Source of the DNA: Bacteroidia bacterium
Lineage (GTDB): Bacteria; Bacteroidota; Bacteroidia; Bacteroidales; GCA-2748055
Assembly: GCA_004525825.1 (NCBI GenBank)
Contig: SPBY01000060.1
Span: forward strand, 1 to 10,625
DNA: 10,625 nucleotides
Reading direction: 5' to 3'
The notes beneath the pieces were generated by a model. That model was not told where the DNA came from. It saw nothing but the letters and a program-made list of their open reading frames with translations, and did not search any database. Positions 1 through 6,922 of this stretch are shown here, one piece after another. Position numbers and translations under genes: made by a program. The stretch's first letter is position 1, and each line of letters starts with the position of its first letter.

Positions 1-1
1 C

Positions 2-244
2 GGACCCTGCGAGGTGCTTATCCCCATGCTGGTGTATCCGGCTGCAGAGCAGAGTGGGATGGGGATCTTCCTGGTGGCGCTGGTCTTCGGGATCGCTACC
101 GTGGGGACCATGTTGCTGATAGTCATGCTGGGTTACCAGGGCTTCTCCATGATCAGGTTCAAGGGAAAGGAACACCAGCTGCACCTCTTTGCAGGACTGG
201 TGATACTCGCTGCAGGGGTCGGGATGCAATTTCTTGGATTGTAG
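2..244 (+). CDS. TauE/SafE-family membrane protein, C-terminal fragment
   Basis: The reading frame is open from the left edge, so the gene starts outside the window and only its last 80 residues are seen. The first residues read GPCEVLIPMLVYPAA, which resembles the GPCEPLIP...YPAA signature of TauE/SafE (sulfite exporter/DsbD-like/UreH-like) inner-membrane proteins of Bacteroidota. The usual P after GPCE is V here. Two hydrophobic stretches follow, about residues 20-43 and 60-79, separated by a short basic, charged loop (RFKGKEHQ), as expected for the last two membrane helices. The GTG at 14 lies inside the conserved motif and is therefore not the real start. The family is thought to move small anions, metals or reducing equivalents across the inner membrane; the substrate cannot be told from this fragment. 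The family call is fairly good and the function unknown. Confidence 0.7.
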   Translation, partial: GPCEVLIPMLVYPAAEQSGMGIFLVALVFGIATVGTMLLIVMLGYQGFSMIRFKGKEHQLHLFAGLVILAAGVGMQFLGL

Positions 245-306
245 TTAAACTGAAGACTGTCCGTTTCAAGAACATTTTTCCTTTCTTTGTGTATCACTCA
301 ATCAAG

Positions 307-3300
307 ATGAAGCGCGAAGTTACTGTGAAGAAGATATTCAAGCTCCTTGTACTCTCCCTGATGCTAATGCAGCCTGCGAAAGGACAGGTTGATTTTCCTG
401 TGAGCTCTGCTTTCAGTTATCTGAAAGGTTCCAGCGCTGCCGGACTTAGTGCTGATTGGATGAAAGCGGGATTTGACGACTCCTCCTGGAACCGGGGCCA
501 GGCACCCATACGTTATGGAGACGGTACGGGAGGAACACTCCTGGAAGATATGCAGAACAACTATACAGGGGTATACATGCGCAGCACCTTTGCAGCCTCC
601 AGCATTGATCTGCTGGACGATCTTGAAATTCTGGCAGACTACGATGATGGATTCGTGGTATGGATCAACGGGTCCAGGGTGCTCTCGGTCAATGCTCCGT
701 CGGTGCTTTCACACGATGGCCTGGCTTCAGATCTTCATGAATCGGGTGTCGCAGAGAGCTTTGAACTGGATCCGGATACCTATACCCTCCTGGAAGGGTT
801 GAATACCCTGGCTGTCCAGGCCTTTAATTATAGTTTGGAGAGTACAGATTTTTTTTTGGACATCTCCCTGTACGCGGGTACCCTAGAACCTACTTTGGTC
901 GATTCGGAGGGCCTTACCTTCAGCGTTCCTGCCGGTTTTTATGAGGAAGCATTTGAACTTCAGATCACTCCAGCCGATCCATCCTGGAAGGTCTTCTACA
1001 CCCTCGATGGAAGCAATCCTCAGGATTCGGAAACGGCCATGGTTTCTCAGGGAGGAGCCACCATTCAGATCGATCCGTCCAGCAACAATGGTCGCCCTCG
1101 CACTCCTGCTGTGGTGGTCCGGGCCTCTGCTGGAATTGATGGTCTGAAACCTGCATTTCCGGAAACCAGGAGCTATATATTTCTTGAGAAGGTACGAACA
1201 CAGAGCTACCCCGGTGGAGGATGGCCCACCTCCAGCGTCAATGGACAGATCATAGACCTGAACATGGATCCGAACATAGTGAACTCTTCGGCTTACGGTG
1301 GAAAGATAAATCAGTCATTGATCGATATACCCAGCATTTCGGTGGTCACGGATCTCGATAACTTGTTTGACTGGCAAACAGGGATTTATGTGAATGCCGA
1401 GGGACATGGTCATGCCTGGGAGCGGGAGTGCTCGGTGGAGCTGATCCCTTCAGATGGATCAGAAGGCTTTTCGGTCAATGCGGGATTGAGGATCAGGGGA
1501 GGTTGGAGCAGGCATCCGGATTTTCCCAAGCACGCATTCCGGCTCTTTTTTCGTTCCGAATACGGCGATGCCAAGCTTCATTACCCACTTTTTGGAGAGG
1601 AGGGAGTGGATAGCTTTGACAAGATCGACCTCCGCACCGCCCAGAACTATGCCTGGTCCAGCGGAGATAGCCGCAACACCTTTATGAGAGATGTCTTTTC
1701 AAGGGATACCCAGCGGGACATGAATCAACCCTATACCCGGAGCAGCTTCTATCACCTCTACCTGAATGGCATGTACTGGGGCCTGTTTCAGACCCAGGAG
1801 CGTGCAGAGGCGCGTTTTGCCGAATCCTATTTCGGGGGTGCTGTGGAAGACTATGATGTTATCAAGGTAAACACAGAAAACTATAACTATACCCTGGAAG
1901 CCACCGATGGAAATTCGGATCACTGGTTTGAGATCTATACCATGTGGTTTGCATCGAATCAGGAATACTTCAGGCTGGAAGGCAAGGACCAGTTTGGTCA
2001 TCCTGTGAAAGGAGGTCAGGTCCACGTGGATATTGACAACCTGATCGATTACATGCTGGTCATATTTTATACCGGCAATTTTGATTCACCCACTGCCTCC
2101 TTCATGAACAACAAGCGTCCCAATAACTTCTATGCCATCGATGACCGCACGGATTTCTCCAGGGGCTTTCAGTTCTATGCCCATGATGCTGAGCACACCA
2201 TGTTTGACGAAGTGTTCAGTCCGGCCTTTGGCTTGCTGGAAGACCGGGTGAACCTGGATAAACGGACAGATGGAAGCCATATGGATGTAAGTGATTTCAG
2301 TGCCTTTCATCCCCAGTGGCTGCACTATAAGTTGACTTTCAATGAGGAATACAGGATCCGTTTTATGGACCGCGCCAGCAAGCACCTGGCCGGAGATGGA
2401 TCCCTGACCAGGAGCAAGCTGGAAGGGCGACTGAAAGTGCGGGAGGAACAGATTGATAAGGCCATCATTGCCGAATCGGCCCGCTGGGGCGATGCAAAAT
2501 CGGGCACGCCGTATACCAGGGACGATCACTGGGTTCCCCAGGTAAATAAGCTGAGGAAAGACTACTTCCCGTACAGGGGAGACATTGTGATCAATCAGTT
2601 GAAGACGGCAGGTTTGTATTCTGCCCTGGAGGCACCGGTAGCCTTTCACAACGATACCATTGTCAGCAACCGGACAGTTCACCTGGACGGGCCGACCACC
2701 CTCAGGATGGAAAATAAAAACAGTTCGGGATTTTTTATCTATACCACAAACGGGACGGATCCCAGAAAGGTAGGAGGAGGATATTCCGAAGAAGCTTTCC
2801 CATATTTCGGAAAGGAATTAATTTTCAACCTGCAGTCCTCTGTCGTAATCAAAGCAAGGATCAAGATCGGGCAGGAGTGGAGTCCGCTTACCGAGCTCAT
2901 CGCTGTGGTGGACGAGGAGGATTACTCTGGTCTGGTAGTCACTGAACTGCATTACCATCCAAAGGAGAGCGTCTATGGCGAGGATAGCCTTTACAGCAAG
3001 GATCTGGAATTCATAGAGTTCAAAAACATTGGTGTCTGGGCAGTGAACCTGGCGGGACTGGTGCTTGACTCAGCGGTGTATTATGAGTTTCCTGACGAGG
3101 CTGTGCTGGCCCCCGGACAATTCTATGTGGTGGCTTCTAAACCGTCTTCATTTTACAGGGAATACGGATTGGTTCCTTCGGGTAACTATCAAAGGAATTT
3201 TTCCAATTCCGGGGAGGAGGTGTTACTTCGGCACCGCGATGGTCAGACCATTTTCCTGTTTTCCTATTCGGACAGCGATCCCTGGCCTGAGCTTCCCGAT

Positions 3301-3690
3301 GGAATTGGGTATTCACTGGTTTCGGCCAGCCATGTTCCTTCGGGAGCCCCCTCTGTGGCTGCTTACTGGAGAAGTTCCGGCGAGATCGGGGGATCCCCCT
3401 TTGCAGATGACCAGTATCCCACTTCGGACCATCCACTTGATGAGGAGCAGGAGATCTTGCTCTATCCCAATCCCACCTCCGGAATGCTCCATATCTCATG
3501 GTCGGAACAGGAGACAGGAAGCAAAGCAGTCTTCCAACTTTATGGAATCAATGGCATGCTGGTCTACCGGAAAGAGTTGCATGGAAGTACTTCCTTGGAT
3601 TTGGGAGGATTGAATCTTACTCCGGGAATGTATATAGTCAGGATCCGTACTGACAGTAAGGTCCATACAAAAAAGATCATCTTCAGGTAA
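307..3690 (+). CDS. Secreted CotH-family multidomain protein with T9SS sorting tail
   Basis: A 1127-aa cell-surface or secreted protein. From the ATG at 307, domains in order are: signal peptide (~1-28, ending PAKGQ); galactose-binding-like beta domain (~30-190, with YDDGFVVWING); chitobiase C-terminal-like domain (~203-292, FYTLDGSNP); CotH kinase-fold core (~342-740); a second chitobiase-like domain (~780-875, IYTTNGTDP); lamin-tail-like domain (~878-1010, VTELHYHP); and a T9SS type A sorting domain (~1052-1127, starting LYPNPTSG and ending KKIIFR). CotH proteins are atypical kinases, known for phosphorylating spore-coat proteins in Bacillus; activity here is unproven. The core has RIRGGWSRHP and HDAEHTM (626-632), the latter where many CotH proteins have an acidic D-x-D motif. 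GTG at 289 and GTG at 325 are alternative starts; 325 would give a compact MKKIFKLL signal peptide. It stands alone on the plus strand and its stop abuts that of the convergent gene. Substrate is unknown; the extra domains suggest glycan or surface binding. Confidence 0.9.
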   Translation: MKREVTVKKIFKLLVLSLMLMQPAKGQVDFPVSSAFSYLKGSSAAGLSADWMKAGFDDSSWNRGQAPIRYGDGTGGTLLEDMQNNYTGVYMRSTFAASSIDLLDDLEILADYDDGFVVWINGSRVLSVNAPSVLSHDGLASDLHESGVAESFELDPDTYTLLEGLNTLAVQAFNYSLESTDFFLDISLYAGTLEPTLVDSEGLTFSVPAGFYEEAFELQITPADPSWKVFYTLDGSNPQDSETAMVSQGGATIQIDPSSNNGRPRTPAVVVRASAGIDGLKPAFPETRSYIFLEKVRTQSYPGGGWPTSSVNGQIIDLNMDPNIVNSSAYGGKINQSLIDIPSISVVTDLDNLFDWQTGIYVNAEGHGHAWERECSVELIPSDGSEGFSVNAGLRIRGGWSRHPDFPKHAFRLFFRSEYGDAKLHYPLFGEEGVDSFDKIDLRTAQNYAWSSGDSRNTFMRDVFSRDTQRDMNQPYTRSSFYHLYLNGMYWGLFQTQERAEARFAESYFGGAVEDYDVIKVNTENYNYTLEATDGNSDHWFEIYTMWFASNQEYFRLEGKDQFGHPVKGGQVHVDIDNLIDYMLVIFYTGNFDSPTASFMNNKRPNNFYAIDDRTDFSRGFQFYAHDAEHTMFDEVFSPAFGLLEDRVNLDKRTDGSHMDVSDFSAFHPQWLHYKLTFNEEYRIRFMDRASKHLAGDGSLTRSKLEGRLKVREEQIDKAIIAESARWGDAKSGTPYTRDDHWVPQVNKLRKDYFPYRGDIVINQLKTAGLYSALEAPVAFHNDTIVSNRTVHLDGPTTLRMENKNSSGFFIYTTNGTDPRKVGGGYSEEAFPYFGKELIFNLQSSVVIKARIKIGQEWSPLTELIAVVDEEDYSGLVVTELHYHPKESVYGEDSLYSKDLEFIEFKNIGVWAVNLAGLVLDSAVYYEFPDEAVLAPGQFYVVASKPSSFYREYGLVPSGNYQRNFSNSGEEVLLRHRDGQTIFLFSYSDSDPWPELPDGIGYSLVSASHVPSGAPSVAAYWRSSGEIGGSPFADDQYPTSDHPLDEEQEILLYPNPTSGMLHISWSEQETGSKAVFQLYGINGMLVYRKELHGSTSLDLGGLNLTPGMYIVRIRTDSKVHTKKIIFR
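849..857 (+). repeat. Nine-T homopolymer inside the CotH coding region
   Basis: Nine consecutive T lie in codons for D-F-F-L near the end of the N-terminal beta domain of the CotH-family protein. The frame is intact through it. Such a run can slip during replication, and in surface-protein genes slippage can switch expression on and off; that is inference only. It is also a site where sequencing error would be expected, yet the frame is preserved. Confidence 0.6.
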
Positions 3691-4977
3691 CTACCTCCCT
3701 TCGACCCTGTAGAGAAACTCACTGGTGCGAATAAGGATGGCACCGTCTACCATGGCTGGTGTGGCCCAGATCTCCCCCTCCAGAATGTTCTTACTTACCA
3801 GTTCCGGTTGGTCCCCGAGGGAATATACCAGGGTCTCTCCACCGGTAGAACTCACATAAATATATCCATCTGCATAAAGGGGGGAGGAGTGGAACTTGCC
3901 TTTCAGGTTCTCCGACCAGCTGACTTGTCCGTCGCTGGCACGGAGACGGTAGAATACCCCTTTGGCATCGACGGTGTAGAGATAGTCATCCACCACCACC
4001 GGGGTGGAAAGTTGTAAAATAGGAGCCTTCATTCTCCATTGGATGTGGGTCCCGCCAATGTTCCCTTCTCCATCCGGATCCACGGCAAACAGTTCCGCAT
4101 ATTTCTTACCCTCCTCATCTGTGACAAAACTGGTGTAGAAAAAGAGCCTCCCATCGCTCTCCACGGGCATGGATATGGTGGAGTCCTCACCCTGGATAAT
4201 GCGCCAGACCTCTTTACCGGTTTCAGGATCGTAGGCTATGCAGGCTCCGGAACCGTTGCTGATCATCAGGTCACGTCCTTTTACCTGTATGATGATGGGG
4301 GTGATGTAGGCCTTTTTGCCAATTTCAAGCATGGAATCATAGATCTCCTTGGGACGTTCAGTTTTCCAGATCGTTTCCCCCGTAAGTTTATTCAGAGCCA
4401 GGATCTGCTGAACCTTTGTGCCTTCCAGGTGGACAATCAGTTTATCCTTGTATATAAGCAAAGAGGAGCCAGGTCCCTGGATATGCTCAACAGGCAAGTC
4501 TGTCCGTTCCCAAAGCTTTTCTCCTGTGGCACTGTTCAGACAGGCTGTGCCATAGCGGCCGAAATGTACAAAAACTCTTCCCTCTTCGATGGCGGAGGTA
4601 GGGGTCGCATAGGAGTTGATGGCGTGAATTCTGAAGAGTTTTTCGGGAGTAAAAACAAGTTTATTGTGAATTTGCTCTCCGCTCTCAAGATCCACGCAAA
4701 TTGCCCGCATCTCTTTCTTTTCTTCGCTCGCGGTGGTCAGCCATATCTGCTTATTCAGCACCACAGGTGAGGACCATCCTTTTCCTTCAATGGGGACCTT
4801 CCAGGTGATGTGGGTGGAGTCGTTCCAGGAAAGAGGATATCCGGTTCCGGTGGAGATCCCGTTGAGGCCGGATCCCCGGAAATGGGTCCACGAGGAATTA
4901 TCCTCCTGGGCGTGTACCAGCATGGGAAAAATCCATAGCAGGACAATCCACAGGAGTAAATGGCTGCTTCGTTGCAT
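3691..4977 (-). CDS. Secreted PQQ-type (BamB-like) beta-propeller protein
   Basis: A 428-aa protein with a clear signal peptide (residues 1-23, hydrophobic LLLWIVLLWIFPML core, cleavage near VHAQ). The mature part opens with WTHFRGSGLNG and then WKVPIEGKGWSSPVV, the standard beginning of PQQ-binding-like propeller proteins. Repeats of the form (A/L)xxxxxxTGExxW follow: LNSATGEKLW, LNKLTGETIW, YDPETGKEVW and RASDGQVSW, consistent with a seven- or eight-bladed propeller. The family includes the outer-membrane assembly factor BamB and quinoprotein dehydrogenases. I see no dehydrogenase-specific domain, no cytochrome CxxCH motif and no lipoprotein cysteine, so a periplasmic scaffold or binding role is more likely than an enzyme. 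It is the last gene of a probable operon, 16 bp after the TIM-barrel gene, which suggests a link to carbohydrate handling; the exact role is unknown. Its stop directly abuts the CotH stop. Confidence 0.88.
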   Translation of the reverse strand: MQRSSHLLLWIVLLWIFPMLVHAQEDNSSWTHFRGSGLNGISTGTGYPLSWNDSTHITWKVPIEGKGWSSPVVLNKQIWLTTASEEKKEMRAICVDLESGEQIHNKLVFTPEKLFRIHAINSYATPTSAIEEGRVFVHFGRYGTACLNSATGEKLWERTDLPVEHIQGPGSSLLIYKDKLIVHLEGTKVQQILALNKLTGETIWKTERPKEIYDSMLEIGKKAYITPIIIQVKGRDLMISNGSGACIAYDPETGKEVWRIIQGEDSTISMPVESDGRLFFYTSFVTDEEGKKYAELFAVDPDGEGNIGGTHIQWRMKAPILQLSTPVVVDDYLYTVDAKGVFYRLRASDGQVSWSENLKGKFHSSPLYADGYIYVSSTGGETLVYSLGDQPELVSKNILEGEIWATPAMVDGAILIRTSEFLYRVEGR

Positions 4978-4993
4978 AGCTTATAATTTAATA

Positions 4994-5986
4994 TTACTCT
5001 TCAAAAGCGGCATCAAAATCAATCTCCGAGGCCGGGAAATCGATTTCCTTTACAAATGCAGCTGCTTCGGTGGCTCCGTGTTCGCGATCCATTCCACTGT
5101 CTTCCCATTCCACCGACAGGGGCCCCCTGTAGCCGATGCGGTTGAGTGCCCTGATGATCTCTTCAAACTGGATCTTTCCACGTCCCAGAGACCGGAAGTC
5201 CCAGAACCTGTCCGGAGCCCCGAATTCGGTATGCCCGCCGAAAACCCCTGCCTCCACAGGCACATCCGACCAATTTACATCCTTCATATGTACATGAAAT
5301 ATGCGCTCGCTGAAGGTGCTGATGAATTTAAGGTAATCCACACCCTGATAAGCCAGGTGTGATGGGTCGTAATTGAAACCAAAAGCCGGGTGGTGGTCCA
5401 GCGCTTCCAGTGCCTTCCGGGCAGAGGCAATATCAAAGGCAATCTCGGTGGGATGTACTTCCAGCCCGAAGACAATACCCAACTCCAGGTAAGCATCCAG
5501 GATGGGTTTCCACTGGGAAGCAAACCTGTCAAATCCTTCCTTAATCAAGGATGCGGGAGTGGGTGGAAAGCCGTATAGCATATGCCATATGGGACTTCCC
5601 GTAAATCCGTTTACCACACTTACCCCCAGTCTGGCAGCCGCCTCCCCGGTCTTGATTACCTCATCTGCAGCCCGCTGGTTGACTCCTTGAGGATCTCCGT
5701 CGCCCCATACATAGTCGGGCAGGATGCTCTTGTGCCGTTGGTCGATTCGGTCCGATACGGCCTGTCCCACCAGGTGGGTGGATATGGCAAAGACTTTCAG
5801 TCCGTATTTGCCGAGCAGAGCCAGTTTCTCATTGCAGTAATGCTCATCGGCTTTGTCTACTTCAAAATGATCTCCCCAGCAGGCAAGTTCGAGTCCGTCA
5901 TATCCAAAGGTTTTTGCTTTCTCACAAAGAGTCTCCAGTGGCAGGTCGGCCCACTGGCCTGTGAACAGGGTAAGCGGTCGGGTCAT
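4994..5986 (-). CDS. Sugar phosphate isomerase/epimerase family TIM-barrel protein
   Basis: A 330-aa protein of the xylose-isomerase-like TIM-barrel superfamily, with no signal peptide and therefore cytoplasmic. The N-terminus shows the first strands (LTLFTGQW, FGYDGLELACWGDHF). Likely metal and substrate ligands are E176 (GLEVHPTE), D208 and H210 (NYDPSH), H231/H233 and D236 (HVHMKD) and E293 (SVEWED), in the order expected for the divalent-metal site of this family. The segment GRGKIQFEEIIRALNRIGYRGPLSVEWE is the typical last part of the barrel. Family members isomerise or epimerise sugars, keto sugars or inositols; the exact substrate cannot be read from sequence. It sits between a DUF1080 gene (55 bp upstream) and a propeller gene (16 bp downstream) on the same strand, so action on a 3-keto sugar product is a reasonable inference. 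The start is the ATG giving MTRPLTLFTGQW, which places the first strand immediately. Confidence 0.9.
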   Translation of the reverse strand: MTRPLTLFTGQWADLPLETLCEKAKTFGYDGLELACWGDHFEVDKADEHYCNEKLALLGKYGLKVFAISTHLVGQAVSDRIDQRHKSILPDYVWGDGDPQGVNQRAADEVIKTGEAAARLGVSVVNGFTGSPIWHMLYGFPPTPASLIKEGFDRFASQWKPILDAYLELGIVFGLEVHPTEIAFDIASARKALEALDHHPAFGFNYDPSHLAYQGVDYLKFISTFSERIFHVHMKDVNWSDVPVEAGVFGGHTEFGAPDRFWDFRSLGRGKIQFEEIIRALNRIGYRGPLSVEWEDSGMDREHGATEAAAFVKEIDFPASEIDFDAAFEE

Positions 5987-5996
5987 AATGGTAGAT

Positions 5997-6028
5997 AGTT
6001 AAAAGTTAAAAGGTAACAATTAAAAGTT
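5997..6028. repeat. AT-rich short repeat between DUF1080 and TIM-barrel genes
   Basis: In the 55-bp gap the heptamer AGTTAAA occurs twice in tandem (5997-6003, 6004-6010), and a related ATTAAAAGTT follows at 6019-6028. The run AAAAGGTAACAATTAAAAG starting at 6008 resembles a stretch on the minus strand at the end of the LeuA-family gene (9127-9148), matching 17 of 22 positions. It could be an expanded A-rich leader before the TIM-barrel gene or the relic of a dispersed repeat. Confidence 0.4.
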
Positions 6029-6041
6029 TTATAGTTGGTGA

Positions 6042-6767
6042 TTACAATTCACGGACCCAGATGTTCCGGTACGAAACCGGGTTTCCATGGTCCTGCAGAG
6101 AAATGGGTAGTTTGGCCGGATGGGGATCATTTTTGGGTTTCCCAATGTATTCGGTGGTCCCTAGGATCTCCACGTGGTTCTGGATCAACACTCCGTTATG
6201 GATTACAGTGACATAAGCTGAACAAGCTTTGGTACCATCTTCTTTGAATACCGGTGCCCTGAAGAGGACATCATAAGCCTGCCACTCTCCCGGAGGAAGG
6301 CAGGCGTTCACCAGGGGAATGGTCTGCTTGTAAATGCTTCCGGCCTGACCGTTATAATAGGTCTCGCTGTTGTAGGAATCCAATACCTGGACTTCATACT
6401 TACCCATGAGAAATATACCACTGTTTCCGCGACCCTGGCCGTCGCCTTTTACTTCGGCCGGAGCACGCCATTCGATGTGCAACTGCATATCACCAAAGGA
6501 CTGTTTGGTCTTGATTCCCCCGGTTCTGGGGGTCACAGTCAATTCATCACCGGCAGCCCATTTGGCAGGACCATTTATTTCGCTTTCCCACTTCTCCAGA
6601 TCGGCAGCTCCCCCATAAAGGACGATGGCATCAGAGGGAGGAAGGGTGCCTTTACCTGGTGTAACTACATCTGGTTTTCTTGACCAGTCTTCGGTTTCTT
6701 CTGGTTTTTGGGCCTGAATATTCAGTACCAGGCCAGCGAATATCAAAAGGTTGATGAATCGTTTCAT
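6042..6767 (-). CDS. Secreted DUF1080 protein (3-keto-disaccharide hydrolase family)
   Basis: A 241-aa single-domain protein with a signal peptide (residues 1-20, MKRFINLLIF...NIQAQ) and no lipoprotein cysteine, so probably periplasmic. The DUF1080 jelly-roll fold is recognisable from GGIKTKQSFGDMQLHIEWR (83-101), RGNSGIFLMGKYEVQVLD (113-130), PPGEWQAYDVLFRAP (158-172) and the closing LQDHGNPVSYRNIWVREL (224-241). Members of this family have been shown to hydrolyse 3-keto-glycosides, cleaving the bond after an oxidoreductase has oxidised the sugar at C3. Length and motif order are normal for the single-domain form. It is the first gene of a minus-strand operon with a sugar isomerase/epimerase-type protein and a propeller protein, which supports a role in glycoside breakdown. 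The natural glycoside is unknown. A divergent intergenic region lies upstream, shared with the plus-strand gene at 6923. Confidence 0.9.
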   Translation of the reverse strand: MKRFINLLIFAGLVLNIQAQKPEETEDWSRKPDVVTPGKGTLPPSDAIVLYGGAADLEKWESEINGPAKWAAGDELTVTPRTGGIKTKQSFGDMQLHIEWRAPAEVKGDGQGRGNSGIFLMGKYEVQVLDSYNSETYYNGQAGSIYKQTIPLVNACLPPGEWQAYDVLFRAPVFKEDGTKACSAYVTVIHNGVLIQNHVEILGTTEYIGKPKNDPHPAKLPISLQDHGNPVSYRNIWVREL

Positions 6768-6801
6768 AATGTAAGATTAGGTTGGAATAATTATTGACTT
6801 G

Positions 6802-6834
6802 CTAAATTAAGAAAGTTTATGGATTGTGAATCAA
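6802..6834 (-). promoter_or_regulatory. Possible Bacteroidota-type promoter of the DUF1080 operon
   Basis: On the minus strand the sequence TAATTTAG (6809-6802) matches the Bacteroidota -7 consensus TAnnTTTG at all but one of its fixed positions. A TTG (6834-6832) lies 22 nt upstream, about where the -33 TTTG element is expected. The box is about 35 bp from the DUF1080 start codon. This 155-bp divergent region must also drive the plus-strand gene at 6923, for which I see no convincing box. The match is weak and unsupported by other data. Confidence 0.25.
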
Positions 6835-6922
6835 TCATGTTTTTGTATTTTTATCCAGAATTGGATGGATCTCAGGAAACATTTCCTGCGGTGGTTGGTT
6901 ATTAGTGATTAAAACCTTACCA

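Noticed and set aside
14..16. GTG as the start of a small 76-aa membrane protein
   Set aside because: The frame stays open to the left edge and the GPCE motif just before it belongs to a larger TauE/SafE-type protein.
2086..2682. 198-codon open frame on the minus strand inside the CotH gene
   Set aside because: Antisense shadow of a strongly conserved domain protein; its translation has no recognisable motif.
4039..4770. 243-codon plus-strand open frame over the propeller gene
   Set aside because: Complementary shadow of the clear propeller repeats; no family features in its translation.
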